Source: VRUE01 sp035605695
GTDB taxonomy: Bacteria; Actinomycetota; Thermoleophilia; Solirubrobacterales; 70-9
Assembly: GCA_035605695.1 (NCBI GenBank)
Contig: DATNGZ010000052.1
Location: 1 to 64,000, forward strand
Reading direction: 5' to 3'
Length of the DNA: 64,000 nt
Under the pieces are notes generated by a model. It did no database searches. It saw only the letters and a list, made by a program, of their open reading frames with translations, and was not told where the DNA came from. Each line of letters opens with the position of its first letter. The first letter of the stretch is position 1. A program made the translations under genes and the position numbers. Positions 41,711 through 51,014 of this stretch are shown here, one piece after another.

Positions 41711-43195
41711 GTGGGACAACGCCACATGGACCGGTTGACGTCGTTTGACACGTCGTTCCTGGCCAACGAGAAGTCCAACGGACACATGGCGATCGGCGCC
41801 GTGCTGGTCTGCGAGGGCGAGCCGCCCAGCCACGAGGAGTTCCTCGCCAGTATTCGCAGCCGCCTGCACTTGCTGCCGCGCCTGCGCCAGCGCCTTGCGG
41901 TGCCACCGCTGCAGCTTGGCCGTCCCTTCTGGGTCGACTACCCCGAGTTCGATGTCCATGACCATGTGCGTCGCACGAAGCTGGATGCGCCCGGCAGCGA
42001 AGAGCAGTTCCGTCAGGCGGTCGCCGACACCTTCGCGCCGCCGCTGGACCGCTCGCGCCCGCTCTGGGAGCTGAACCTGGTCGAGGGTCTCGAGCGCAAC
42101 CGTTTCGCGATCGTCTACAAGACCCACCATGCGCTTGCCGACGGCATCTCGGTAGTCGACATCGGCGTCCTGCTCTTCGACGTCGAGCCGGTCAGCGGGC
42201 CGATTCCCGAGGGAGCGCCGTGGAGCCCGAAGACGCCGCCCTCGCGGATCGGACTGGTCGGCCGGGCGGTCGCCGGCATCGGCGAAACCGCCGTGCGCGG
42301 CGCCCGCTGGGCGATCGCGGCGCTGCGCCACCCGCGGCGCGCGGCGGGGCGCTTCTCGAACGGCGCTATCGGCCTCTGGGAGGTCACCTGGAACCTCTTC
42401 AGGCCGGCGCCAAAGGTGCCGCTTAACGTCGACATCTCGCCGCGCCGCTGCTTCTACGGCACCCGCGGCGACCTCGAGGAGTTCAAACAGATCAAGAACG
42501 TCCTCGGCGGGACGGTGAACGACGTCTCGCTCGCCGTCGCCGCCGGCGCCCTGCGCAACTGGATGCTCGACCGTGACCTCGAAACCGACGGGGTCGAGCT
42601 GCAGGCACTGGTCCCGGTCTCGGTCCGGGCCGAGAACCAGCACGGCGAGCTGGGCAACATGCTGACCGCGATGCGTGGGCCGCTGCCGGTCGGGATCGCC
42701 GACCCGGTCGGCCGCCTGCACCGGATCACCGAGGCGATGGACGCCCTCAAGACCTCCAAGCAGCCCCTGGGCGCGGAAGCGATCTGGGGGCTCAACGATT
42801 GGTTCCGCGACTTCGCCCCGCCGCTGCTGCTCGGCCCGACCGCCGCGATCAACTTCTCCACCCGGCTTTTCAACCTGCTGGTCACCAACTTCCCCGGCCC
42901 GCAGGTTCCCTTCTACGTGCGTGGCCGCGAGCTGGTCGAGGTTTACCCAGTCGGCTTCCTCGCCAAGCGCCACGCGCTGGCGATCGCGATCTTCAGCTAC
43001 AACGGCTCGATCGGCTTCGGCCTGCTCGCCGACCGCGAGTCGCTCGGCGACCTCGATCGCCTCGGCGGTTACGTCGAGGGGGCCGTGGAGGAGCTCCGGG
43101 CCGCTGCCGGGATAGCCTCCCCGAATGGCAACCAGCTGGCAGGAGATTCTCGACCTGGGGTCGCGGACGGCGACGGAGGCCTCGTCCGAGGCTGA
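41711..43195 (+). CDS. Wax ester synthase / diacylglycerol acyltransferase (WS/DGAT)
   Basis: 494 aa, GTG start with a strong RBS (AAGGAAAGGAGGGG). The catalytic HHXXXDG motif is seen in VYKTHHALADGISVVDIGVL (~residue 137). Other family marks: DTSFLANEKSNGHMAIGA, RSRPLWELNLVEGL, NDVSLAVAAGALRNWMLDR and TNFPGPQVPFYVRGRELVEV. WS/DGAT enzymes esterify acyl-CoA to fatty alcohols or diacylglycerol, building storage lipids, common in actinobacteria. Its 3' end overlaps ftsY by 71 bp in another frame. Confidence 0.88.
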   Translation: MGQRHMDRLTSFDTSFLANEKSNGHMAIGAVLVCEGEPPSHEEFLASIRSRLHLLPRLRQRLAVPPLQLGRPFWVDYPEFDVHDHVRRTKLDAPGSEEQFRQAVADTFAPPLDRSRPLWELNLVEGLERNRFAIVYKTHHALADGISVVDIGVLLFDVEPVSGPIPEGAPWSPKTPPSRIGLVGRAVAGIGETAVRGARWAIAALRHPRRAAGRFSNGAIGLWEVTWNLFRPAPKVPLNVDISPRRCFYGTRGDLEEFKQIKNVLGGTVNDVSLAVAAGALRNWMLDRDLETDGVELQALVPVSVRAENQHGELGNMLTAMRGPLPVGIADPVGRLHRITEAMDALKTSKQPLGAEAIWGLNDWFRDFAPPLLLGPTAAINFSTRLFNLLVTNFPGPQVPFYVRGRELVEVYPVGFLAKRHALAIAIFSYNGSIGFGLLADRESLGDLDRLGGYVEGAVEELRAAAGIASPNGNQLAGDSRPGVADGDGGLVRG

Positions 43196-44123
43196 GTCCG
43201 AGGACGAGCGCCGCGGCGTCTTCCGCCGCCTGCGCGAGAGCCTCTCTAAGAGCCGTAAGGCGCTGAGCGAGGAGATCTCGGCCAGCCTCTTCGATCGCAT
43301 CGACGAGGAGACCTGGGAGCGCCTCGAGGAGGCGCTGATCCTCGCCGACGCTGGGGCGACGACGACGGCCAAGGTGGTCGAACGGCTCGAGCACGAGGTC
43401 GAGGGGGGCAGCGTCGCCGCCGATGGCGAGGCGGTGCGGGCGCGCCTGATCGAGATCCTCGCCGAGGTCGCCGGTACCGCCCGCGCCCCGATCGACCTCA
43501 GCGGCGAGCCCGCCGTGCTGCTGATGGTCGGCGTCAACGGCACCGGCAAGACGACGACGATCGGCAAGATCGCCTGGCACCTCTCAAAGGAATTCGGCCT
43601 CTCCGTCGTCCTTGGTGCCGCCGACACCTACCGCGCCGCCGCCGCTGAGCAGCTTGCTGAGTGGGCCGACCGGGCCGGGGCGGAACTGGTGCGCTCGGCC
43701 GAGGGCGGCGACCCCGGCGCCGTCGCCTTCGACGCGATCGCCGCTGCCCGCGCCCGCGGCGCCGACGTCGTCATCGTCGACACCGCCGGGCGCCTGCACA
43801 CCCAGAGCAACCTGATGGACGAGCTGGCCAAGGTTCGGCGGGTGATCGCCAAGCAGATGCCCGGCGCCCCCCACGAGACCCTGCTCTCGATCGACGCCAC
43901 CACCGGCCAGAACGGTTTGCGCCAGGCGAAGATCTTTGCCGAGGCGGCCGAGGTCGACGGGGTCGTCCTGACCAAGCTCGACGGCACCGCCAAGGGCGGC
44001 ATCGTGCTCGCGATCGCGGCCGAACTGGAGATCCCGGTGAAGCTGATCGGAACCGGCGAGCAGCTAGAGGACCTGCGCCCCTTCGACCCGACCGACTTCG
44101 CCAACGCCCTGCTCGCCGAGTAA
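43125..44123 (+). CDS. ftsY: Signal recognition particle receptor FtsY
   Basis: SRP receptor GTPase that docks ribosome-nascent chains at the membrane. 332 aa from ATG 43125, with an acidic N-terminal A-like region (ATEASSEAESEDERRGVFRR), an N domain and the NG GTPase: LLMVGVNGTGKTTTIGKIAW, LGAADTYRAAAAEQLAEW, VIVDTAGRLHTQSNLMDEL, LTKLDGTAKGG and GTGEQLEDLRPF. It begins 71 bp inside the WS/DGAT gene; no later ATG/GTG before the conserved N domain seems better, so the overlap looks genuine. ffh follows after 66 bp. Confidence 0.92.
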   Translation: MATSWQEILDLGSRTATEASSEAESEDERRGVFRRLRESLSKSRKALSEEISASLFDRIDEETWERLEEALILADAGATTTAKVVERLEHEVEGGSVAADGEAVRARLIEILAEVAGTARAPIDLSGEPAVLLMVGVNGTGKTTTIGKIAWHLSKEFGLSVVLGAADTYRAAAAEQLAEWADRAGAELVRSAEGGDPGAVAFDAIAAARARGADVVIVDTAGRLHTQSNLMDELAKVRRVIAKQMPGAPHETLLSIDATTGQNGLRQAKIFAEAAEVDGVVLTKLDGTAKGGIVLAIAAELEIPVKLIGTGEQLEDLRPFDPTDFANALLAE

Positions 44124-44189
44124 CGAAACCTCGTTTTTAGGCGACTAACGCGCATTATCGAGATCTCGCTGCCGTAAGCTGCGCCGGGG

Positions 44190-45557
<1,368 letters not shown>

Positions 45558-45572
45558 CCTGCCGCAGTCCAG

Positions 45573-45827
45573 ATGGCCGTAAGAATCAGACTAAGACGAG
45601 TCGGGTCGAAGAAGAACCCGATCTGGCGGATCGTCGTCGCCGACAAGCGCTCGCCGCGAGACGGGCGCACGATCGAGACGATCGGCCGCTACAACCCGCA
45701 GACCGAGCCCTCGACGATCGAGCTCGACGAGGAGCGCGCCAAGCACTGGCTCGAGCACGGCGCTCAGCCCTCGGAGACGGTCGCCACCCTGCTGCGCACC
45801 AAGGGCATCGCCGCCTCCGGCAGCTAG
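45573..45827 (+). CDS. rpsP: 30S ribosomal protein S16
   Basis: 84 aa: MAVRIRLRRVGSKKNPIWRI, VVADKRSPRDGRTIETIGRY, NPQTEP and a short C-terminal tail. Primary 16S rRNA-binding protein. 15 bp after ffh; ffh-rpsP-KH-rimM-trmD-rplS is the ancestral order in many bacteria. Confidence 0.94.
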   Translation: MAVRIRLRRVGSKKNPIWRIVVADKRSPRDGRTIETIGRYNPQTEPSTIELDEERAKHWLEHGAQPSETVATLLRTKGIAASGS

Positions 45828-45839
45828 GACGGCTGGTCG

Positions 45840-46070
45840 ATGACCGAGCTGCTGGAGTTCCTGGTCAGGTCGCTGGTCGAGGACCCCGCCGCGGTTGTGG
45901 TCGAGGAGATGGAAGAGGACGGTGACCTGGTCTATGAGATCACGGTGGCCGAGGACGATCTTGGGCGTGTGATCGGCAAGGGTGGGCGTGTCGCCAACGC
46001 GATCAGGACGATTGCGAAGGCAGCGGCAGTGCGGTTGGACCGGCGAGTTATCGTCGACATTCTTGATTGA
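45840..46070 (+). CDS. khpA: KH-domain RNA-binding protein KhpA
   Basis: 76 aa with the KH core GRVIGKGGRVANAIRTIAKA (GXXG loop GKGG). KhpA, alone or with KhpB, binds RNA and affects cell size and envelope genes in Gram-positives (family knowledge). ATG 45840, 12 bp after rpsP. The rimM gene that usually follows is missing; a long hairpin is present instead. Confidence 0.9.
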   Translation: MTELLEFLVRSLVEDPAAVVVEEMEEDGDLVYEITVAEDDLGRVIGKGGRVANAIRTIAKAAAVRLDRRVIVDILD

Positions 46071-46077
46071 TTGACGG

Positions 46078-46199
46078 GGGCGGGTCGGGGGTGTCTGGGC
46101 TCGGGCTGGGTTTTTCGCCTTTAAGTCTCGCGTCTCTCGCTGAGTGGTCTTTTGCGAAAAACATGACGCCGCCCGTGCCCAGACACCCCCGACCCGCCC
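46078..46199. terminator. Perfect 23-bp long hairpin between khpA and trmD
   Basis: Arms 46078-46100 (GGGCGGGTCGGGGGTGTCTG...) and 46177-46199 are perfectly complementary; inside, GTTTTTCGC (46110-46118) pairs with GCGAAAAAC (46154-46162). It begins 8 bp after the khpA stop and ends 22 bp before the trmD ATG, in the position of rimM. Confidence 0.65.
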
Positions 46200-46221
46200 T
46201 TGCGCTCGGCAAGATGAAGGT

Positions 46222-46899
46222 ATGAAGCTCGACATCTTCACTTTGTTCCCCGAGGCTTTCGACTGGTTTCAGTCGCAGCGGTCGGTGCAGAATGCGTTGG
46301 CCGAAGGGAATGAGCTTCGGTTGTTCAACTATCGCGATACGACTCCGCTTGGGGCTGGGCAGGTTGATGACGCGCCGTACGGGGGCGGAGCTGGGATGGT
46401 TCTTCGGGTCGATGTTGTCGATGCTGCGCTTCAGGCCGCGTATCCGAACGGCGAGAGACCGCGGGTGGTGCTGCTTTCGCCGACGGGTCGGTTGCTCGAT
46501 GATGAGCTTGCTGATGAGCTGACGCAGGAGCCTCATGTGACGTTGCTCTGTGGGCGCTACGAGGGCTTTGACGAGCGGGTGCATGAGCACTTTGCTGATG
46601 ACGAGGTTTCGATTGGGCGCTATGTGCTGGCCGGGGGGGAGATGCCGGCGATGGTGGTTGCCGATGTCGTGATGCGGAAGCTTCCCGGTGCCCTCGGGCA
46701 TGAGCGCAGCGCGGTTGAGGAGTCCTTCAGTCAGGTGCTGGAGGGGATGCCCGAGTACCCGCACTACACCCGTCCCGCCCAGTACCGGGGATGGTCTGTG
46801 CCGGACGTTTTGGTCTCCGGTGACCACGAGCGAGTGCGGCTCTGGCGCCTGGAGCAGAGCCGGGTTCGAGCCGGGCAGTTCGAAAAAGACCCCAAGTAG
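46222..46899 (+). CDS. trmD: tRNA (guanine37-N1)-methyltransferase TrmD
   Basis: Methylates G37 next to the anticodon, preventing frameshifts. 225 aa from ATG 46222 (MKLDIFTLFPEAFDWFQSQR). Trefoil-knot SPOUT marks: YGGGAGMVLRVDVVDAAL, LLCGRYEGFDERV, EVSIGRYVLAGGEMPAMVV and PHYTRPAQYRGWSVPDVLVS. Its first two thirds use more G/T-ending codons (GCT, GGG, TTG) than flanking genes, which could reflect different ancestry or local mutation bias. rplS follows as usual. Confidence 0.93.
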   Translation: MKLDIFTLFPEAFDWFQSQRSVQNALAEGNELRLFNYRDTTPLGAGQVDDAPYGGGAGMVLRVDVVDAALQAAYPNGERPRVVLLSPTGRLLDDELADELTQEPHVTLLCGRYEGFDERVHEHFADDEVSIGRYVLAGGEMPAMVVADVVMRKLPGALGHERSAVEESFSQVLEGMPEYPHYTRPAQYRGWSVPDVLVSGDHERVRLWRLEQSRVRAGQFEKDPK

Positions 46900-46957
46900 G
46901 TACGATTGCCCGCACCGCGCGGCGCCCAGGTCGGGCCCGGCGGTCTTTTTTCGAGCT

Positions 46958-47722
46958 ATGAGTGGCGTAATCCAAGATATTGAGCGAAGTCAGCTGAGGA
47001 AGGGACTCCCTTCCTTTGACCCTGGCGATCGCGTTCGCGTCCACTTCCAGGTCGTCGAGGGCACTCGCCGCCGTACCCAGGTCTTCGAGGGAATCGTCCT
47101 GCGGCGACAGGGCTCGGGCGCGCGTGAGACCTTCACCGTGCGCAAGCAGTCCTTTGGCGTCGGCGTCGAGCGGACCTTTCCGCTGCACTCGCCGAAGATC
47201 GAGAAACTCGAGATCGCGGCGCGCGGCGCCGTGCGGCGAGCGAAGCTCTACTACCTGCGCGGACGGATCGGCAAGGCTGCGCGCGTTGCCGAGCGGCGCT
47301 GGGGCATCGACGATGAGTTGATCTCTGCTCCGACGGCGGCGGCTGAGCCCGAGGCGGTTGACGCTGACGGCGTTAGCCAGGCCGAGGAAGACGCGGCTCA
47401 GGCTGAGGGCGCCGGGTCCGCGGGTCCTGTCGCGGAGGACGGCGAGTCGTCCTCGCAAGCTGCGGGCGACTCCCCATCCTCCACGCCACCCGCGGAAGAG
47501 GCGTCTTCGTCCGATGAGACTTCTGAGGAGCCGGTCGCAGAGGTCGAGGCACTGGAGGAGAGCAGCGCGGAGACATCCTCCGAAGCTGGCAGTGAGGTTG
47601 AGCAGGGCACGGACGCTGAGGCGCCTGAGGCGGGGGAGACCGAGGACAACGCCGCGGCTGAGGATGCCGAGGACGAGGCGCCGGACGAGAAGTCCGACGA
47701 CTCCGGCGGGGACCCGGCCTGA
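46958..47722 (+). CDS. rplS: 50S ribosomal protein L19 with long acidic C-terminal extension
   Basis: 254 aa from ATG 46958; the L19 fold (VIQDIERSQLRKGLPSFDPG, DRVRVHFQVVEGTRRRTQVF, GIVLRRQGSGARETFTVRKQ, YYLRGRIGKAARVAERR) takes ~115 residues. The remaining ~140 residues are strongly acidic and Ser/Ala/Pro-rich (for example EVEALEESSAETSSEAGSEV), predicted disordered. Standard L19 lacks this tail. The stop overlaps the start of lepB as CTGA. Confidence 0.92.
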   Translation: MSGVIQDIERSQLRKGLPSFDPGDRVRVHFQVVEGTRRRTQVFEGIVLRRQGSGARETFTVRKQSFGVGVERTFPLHSPKIEKLEIAARGAVRRAKLYYLRGRIGKAARVAERRWGIDDELISAPTAAAEPEAVDADGVSQAEEDAAQAEGAGSAGPVAEDGESSSQAAGDSPSSTPPAEEASSSDETSEEPVAEVEALEESSAETSSEAGSEVEQGTDAEAPEAGETEDNAAAEDAEDEAPDEKSDDSGGDPA

Positions 47723-48339
47723 AACTCGCGATCCCGAAGCCGAAAAGTCGAGGCGGCGGGTTCGTAGAGCTGGTCGTCATCGTCGCGTTGGCCCTGGGGC
47801 TGGCGCTCGCGATCCAGGCTTGGCTGATCAAGCCCTACCAGATCCCCTCGCAGTCAATGGAACCGACGCTCGACGTCGGCCAGCGGGTGCTCGTTAACCG
47901 CTTTCTCTACCACTTCACCGATCCCAGCCCCGGCGACATCGTCGTCTTTCATCCACCCAAGGGCGCTGACAACGGCACCGAATGCGGCGCCCCGCACGGC
48001 GAACGCGAAGCCTGCTCGAAGCCGACCCCCGAAGAGTCGGACCAGAACTTCATCAAGCGGATCGTCGCCGGCCCGGGCGACACGCTCAGCGTCCGCGATG
48101 GGCACCCGGTCGTCAACGGGGTCGAGAAGAGCGAAGAGTCCTACGCTCGGCCTTGCGGCAGCGCTCCTGCCTGCAATTTGCCGAAACAGATCAAGATTCC
48201 ACCCGGCTATTACTTCATGATGGGCGACAACCGTGGCGAAAGCGACGACAGCCGCTTCTGGGGACCCGTACCCCGTGGATGGATCATCGGTAAGGCCTTC
48301 GCCACCTACTGGCCGCCTGACCGCATCGGCATCCTCTAA
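47719..48339 (+). CDS. lepB: Signal peptidase I, apparent CTG start
   Basis: Cleaves signal peptides of exported proteins; membrane-anchored, active site outside. The frame open upstream of the first ATG/GTG/TTG-type codon (TTG 47788) encodes KLAIPKPKSRGGG and the hydrophobic helix FVELVVIVALALGLALAIQA, which the family needs. The natural boundary is CTG 47719 overlapping the rplS TGA, giving 206 aa. Catalytic residues: Ser in QIPSQSMEPTLDVG and Lys in NFIKRIVAGPGDTLSV; MMGDNRGESDDSRFWGPVPR is the family's C-terminal box. Starting at TTG 47788 would cut the anchor to ~12 residues. Confidence 0.85.
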   Translation: MKLAIPKPKSRGGGFVELVVIVALALGLALAIQAWLIKPYQIPSQSMEPTLDVGQRVLVNRFLYHFTDPSPGDIVVFHPPKGADNGTECGAPHGEREACSKPTPEESDQNFIKRIVAGPGDTLSVRDGHPVVNGVEKSEESYARPCGSAPACNLPKQIKIPPGYYFMMGDNRGESDDSRFWGPVPRGWIIGKAFATYWPPDRIGIL

Positions 48340-48340
48340 G

Positions 48341-48356
48341 CCCCCCAAAGGGGGCA
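48341..48356. terminator. Short hairpin after lepB
   Basis: GCCCCCC-AAA-GGGGGC, nearly a perfect stem, 2 bp after the lepB stop and 18 bp before the rnhB start. Weak or attenuating terminator at most; no T-run. Confidence 0.4.
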
Positions 48357-48373
48357 AGGCTCACCAGCGCCGC

Positions 48374-49018
48374 TTGGCGCGGACGCGGCGGCTCTTCGCC
48401 TTCGACCGTGGCCTCGGCAGCCGCCTCGTCGCCGGCGCCGACGAGGCCGGCCGGGGCTGCCTCGCCGGGCCCTTGGTTGCCGCCGCGGTGTTGATCGATT
48501 ACGAGGCGCTCTCCCATGCCGATCGCCGCTCCCTCGCCGGCCTCCACGATTCGAAGCAGATGACCGTAGAGAAGCGCGCCGAGCTCTTCCCTTGCGTGCT
48601 GAGCGCCGCCGCACGGGTCAGCGTCGTCATCCGCTGCGCCCGCGGCATCGACGACCGCGGTCTTCACGTAACCAACATCGAAGCCTTGGCGAACGCCCTC
48701 GAACGGCTGCGCCCCGAGGCCGAGGCCACTTGCCTGGTCGACGGCTTCTCGCTGCGCGACTGCGTCGTCCCACACCGGGCGGTGGTCGGGGGTGATGGAA
48801 CCAGCGCTGCGATCGCCGCCGCCTCGGTGATCGCCAAGGTCACCCGCGACCGCTACATGCATGGCGCCGCCGACGACCACCCCGGTTGGGGCTTCGAGGA
48901 GCACGTCGGCTACTCGACTCCCGAGCACCGCGAGGCGATCGAGCGGATCGGCATCTCGCCGCTGCACCGCCGTTCTTTTCAGTCGGTGGCCTACTCACAG
49001 CTCGAGCTGGCCGGCTAA
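48374..49018 (+). CDS. rnhB: Ribonuclease HII
   Basis: Removes ribonucleotides and RNA primers from DNA. 214 aa from TTG 48374 (ARTRRLFAFDRGLGSRLVAG); an ATG at 48233 would run 107 bp back into lepB. Active-site motif GADEAGRGCLAGPLVAAAVL with DEXGRG acids, LHDSKQMT, TCLVDGF and AAIAAASVIAKVTRDRYM are all present. The 3' end overlaps the convergent yraN by 4 bp. Confidence 0.9.
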   Translation: MARTRRLFAFDRGLGSRLVAGADEAGRGCLAGPLVAAAVLIDYEALSHADRRSLAGLHDSKQMTVEKRAELFPCVLSAAARVSVVIRCARGIDDRGLHVTNIEALANALERLRPEAEATCLVDGFSLRDCVVPHRAVVGGDGTSAAIAAASVIAKVTRDRYMHGAADDHPGWGFEEHVGYSTPEHREAIERIGISPLHRRSFQSVAYSQLELAG

Positions 49019-49392
49019 AACGCTCCCTCGATGTGCTCAACCTCGACTGCGCGGCCGGTGCGGTTGAAGGTGACGCCGACGGCGTCAAAGCGGATCTCGG
49101 CGTAATAGGGAGCGTCGCGACGTTCGCCCATCCAGGCGGTTGCGAGGCGCCGCACTTGCTGCTGCTTGCGATGGTCGACGCCGAGGATCGGCCGCTCGGG
49201 GCCGAAGGCGGAGTGCTCGCGCCCGGCCTTGACCTCGACGAAGACGAGCGTGTGGCGGTCGCGGGCGACGATGTCGAGCTCGCCGAAGCGGGTGCGGGCG
49301 TTGCGCTCGACGATCTCCCAGCCGGACTCGGCCAGCCGAGCGGCGACCAGGTCCTCGGCGGCTCGGCCGATCCGCTGTCTTTGCACGGTCAT
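49015..49392 (-). CDS. YraN/UPF0102 family endonuclease-fold protein
   Basis: 125 aa: GRAAEDLVAARLAESGWEIV, NARTRFGELDIVARD and LVFVEVKAGREHSAFG form the PD-(D/E)XK-type core (E, D, E-V-K). The family is widespread next to rnhB and comM/dprA, as here, and is linked to Holliday junction-like or recombination functions, though activity is poorly defined. Transcribed against rnhB and away from comM. Confidence 0.87.
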   Translation of the reverse strand: MTVQRQRIGRAAEDLVAARLAESGWEIVERNARTRFGELDIVARDRHTLVFVEVKAGREHSAFGPERPILGVDHRKQQQVRRLATAWMGERRDAPYYAEIRFDAVGVTFNRTGRAVEVEHIEGAF

Positions 49393-49517
49393 CGCGGCTG
49401 ACGATAGGGCCGATTCCGGGGCAATCGGGCGGTAGCGCGCCTTTCGTGAGAAAGGCTGCCCGGACTCGGGAATAACTGCGCGCCACGCGTCGGATTTGGC
49501 TCCCTAGCGTGGTTCCA

Positions 49518-51014
49518 ATGCTCGCCACGGCGCAGACATTCAGCCTCGATGGCATCTCAGCCCGGCCGGTTCGGGTCGAGGTCGACGTCCACCGCGGCCT
49601 GCCCGCCTTCTCCGTCGTCGGCTTGCCAGACGCGGCCGTGCGGGAGGCGCGCGAGCGGGTGCGGGCGGCGTTGGTCAACTGCGGCTTCGAGTTCCCCTTG
49701 AGCCGGATCGTCGCCAACCTGGCGCCGGCCAGCCTGCGCAAGGTGGGGCCGGGGATGGACCTTGCGATCGCCGCCGCCCTGCTTATCGCTTCCGGCCAGC
49801 TCGACCTCGGCCCCTCCGCGCGCCTGGCTCTGGTTGGCGAGCTGGCCCTCGACGGTTCGGTGCGCCCGGTGCCCGGAGTGCTGGCGATCGCTGAGGCGGC
49901 ACGAGAGAGGGAGATGGAGGCGATCGTGGTACCGGCGGAGAACGGCGCCGAGGCGGCGCTTGCGGGCGACATCGGGGTGATCTGCCTGGAGAGCCTGGGG
50001 CAGCTCGCGGCTCTTGCGGACGGTAGTTGGACGCCGCGGCGTCCGCAGCCGTTGCCGCTTGCGCTCAGCGCTGGCGACGACGGTCCGGACCTCGCCGATC
50101 TGCGCGGCCAGCGCCATCTCCGCTACGCGCTCGAGGTCGCCGCTGCCGGGGGACACAGCCTGCTGATGGTCGGTCCCCCCGGCGCGGGCAAGTCGCTGGC
50201 GGCCAGTCGGCTGCCGTCGATCTTGCCCCCGTTGGCCGCAACTGAGGCACTCGAGGTGGCGCGGATCGCCAGCGCCTGCGGCCGGCTCGGCGAGGCTGCC
50301 GCCGGCGGCAGGCCATTCAGGGCGCCGCACCACACCGTCAGTCCGGCCGGTCTGGTCGGCGGCGGCAATCCGCCGAGCCCGGGTGAGGCCACGCTCGCCC
50401 ATCGCGGGGTCCTCTTCCTCGACGAGCTCTGCGAGTTCCGCCGCGACACCCTGGAGGCGCTGCGGGCGCCGCTGGAGACCGGCTGGGTCTCGATCGCCCG
50501 CGCCGGTTCCTGGCGCCACCTGCCCTGCCGCTTCATGCTGGTCGCCGCGGCCAATCCCTGTCCCTGCGGGCGCGGCGAGGTCGACCCCGAGTGCAGCTGC
50601 GCGCCGCTGGCGGTGCAGCGCTACCAAGCCCGGCTTAGCGGTGCGCTTGCCGATCGCATCGACGTTCTCGCTGCGATCCGCCAGCCCAGCGCGGAGGAGA
50701 TCGGCGGCCCGGCGGGAGAGCGATCGGCCGCTGTTCGCGAGCGGGTCAGCGCCGCCCGCGAGCGCCAGGAACGCCGCCTCGGCGCTGGGCGCTGCAACGC
50801 CGAGATGAGTCCGGGCGAGGCGCGCGAGTGCGCCGTCGAGGAGGAGGCCGCCTCGCTGCTTGCCGACTCCTACGCCCGCCGCCGCCTCAGTGGGCGCGCC
50901 CACGACCGGGTGTTGCGCCTGGCTCAGACGGTTGCCGACCTCGCCGGCCGCGAGGCGATCGGCCGCGAGCAGATGGCACAGGCCCTGCAACTGAGGCGCA
51001 GGGACCAGGAATGA
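49518..51014 (+). CDS. comM: Mg chelatase-related AAA+ protein ComM (YifB)
   Basis: 498 aa from ATG 49518; a candidate -10 box (TAGCGT) ends 7 nt upstream. An N-terminal Lon-like domain (FSLDGISARPVRVEVDVHRG, FSVVGLPDAAVREARERVRA) is followed by AAA+: SLLMVGPPGAGKSLAASRLP, RPFRAPHHTVSPAGLVGGG, GVLFLDELCEFRRDTLEALR and AANPCPCG with a cysteine-rich C-terminal portion. ComM is a branch-migration helicase that helps integrate DNA during transformation. dprA overlaps its stop, so the two form a DNA-uptake/recombination pair. Confidence 0.92.
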   Translation: MLATAQTFSLDGISARPVRVEVDVHRGLPAFSVVGLPDAAVREARERVRAALVNCGFEFPLSRIVANLAPASLRKVGPGMDLAIAAALLIASGQLDLGPSARLALVGELALDGSVRPVPGVLAIAEAAREREMEAIVVPAENGAEAALAGDIGVICLESLGQLAALADGSWTPRRPQPLPLALSAGDDGPDLADLRGQRHLRYALEVAAAGGHSLLMVGPPGAGKSLAASRLPSILPPLAATEALEVARIASACGRLGEAAAGGRPFRAPHHTVSPAGLVGGGNPPSPGEATLAHRGVLFLDELCEFRRDTLEALRAPLETGWVSIARAGSWRHLPCRFMLVAAANPCPCGRGEVDPECSCAPLAVQRYQARLSGALADRIDVLAAIRQPSAEEIGGPAGERSAAVRERVSAARERQERRLGAGRCNAEMSPGEARECAVEEEAASLLADSYARRRLSGRAHDRVLRLAQTVADLAGREAIGREQMAQALQLRRRDQE

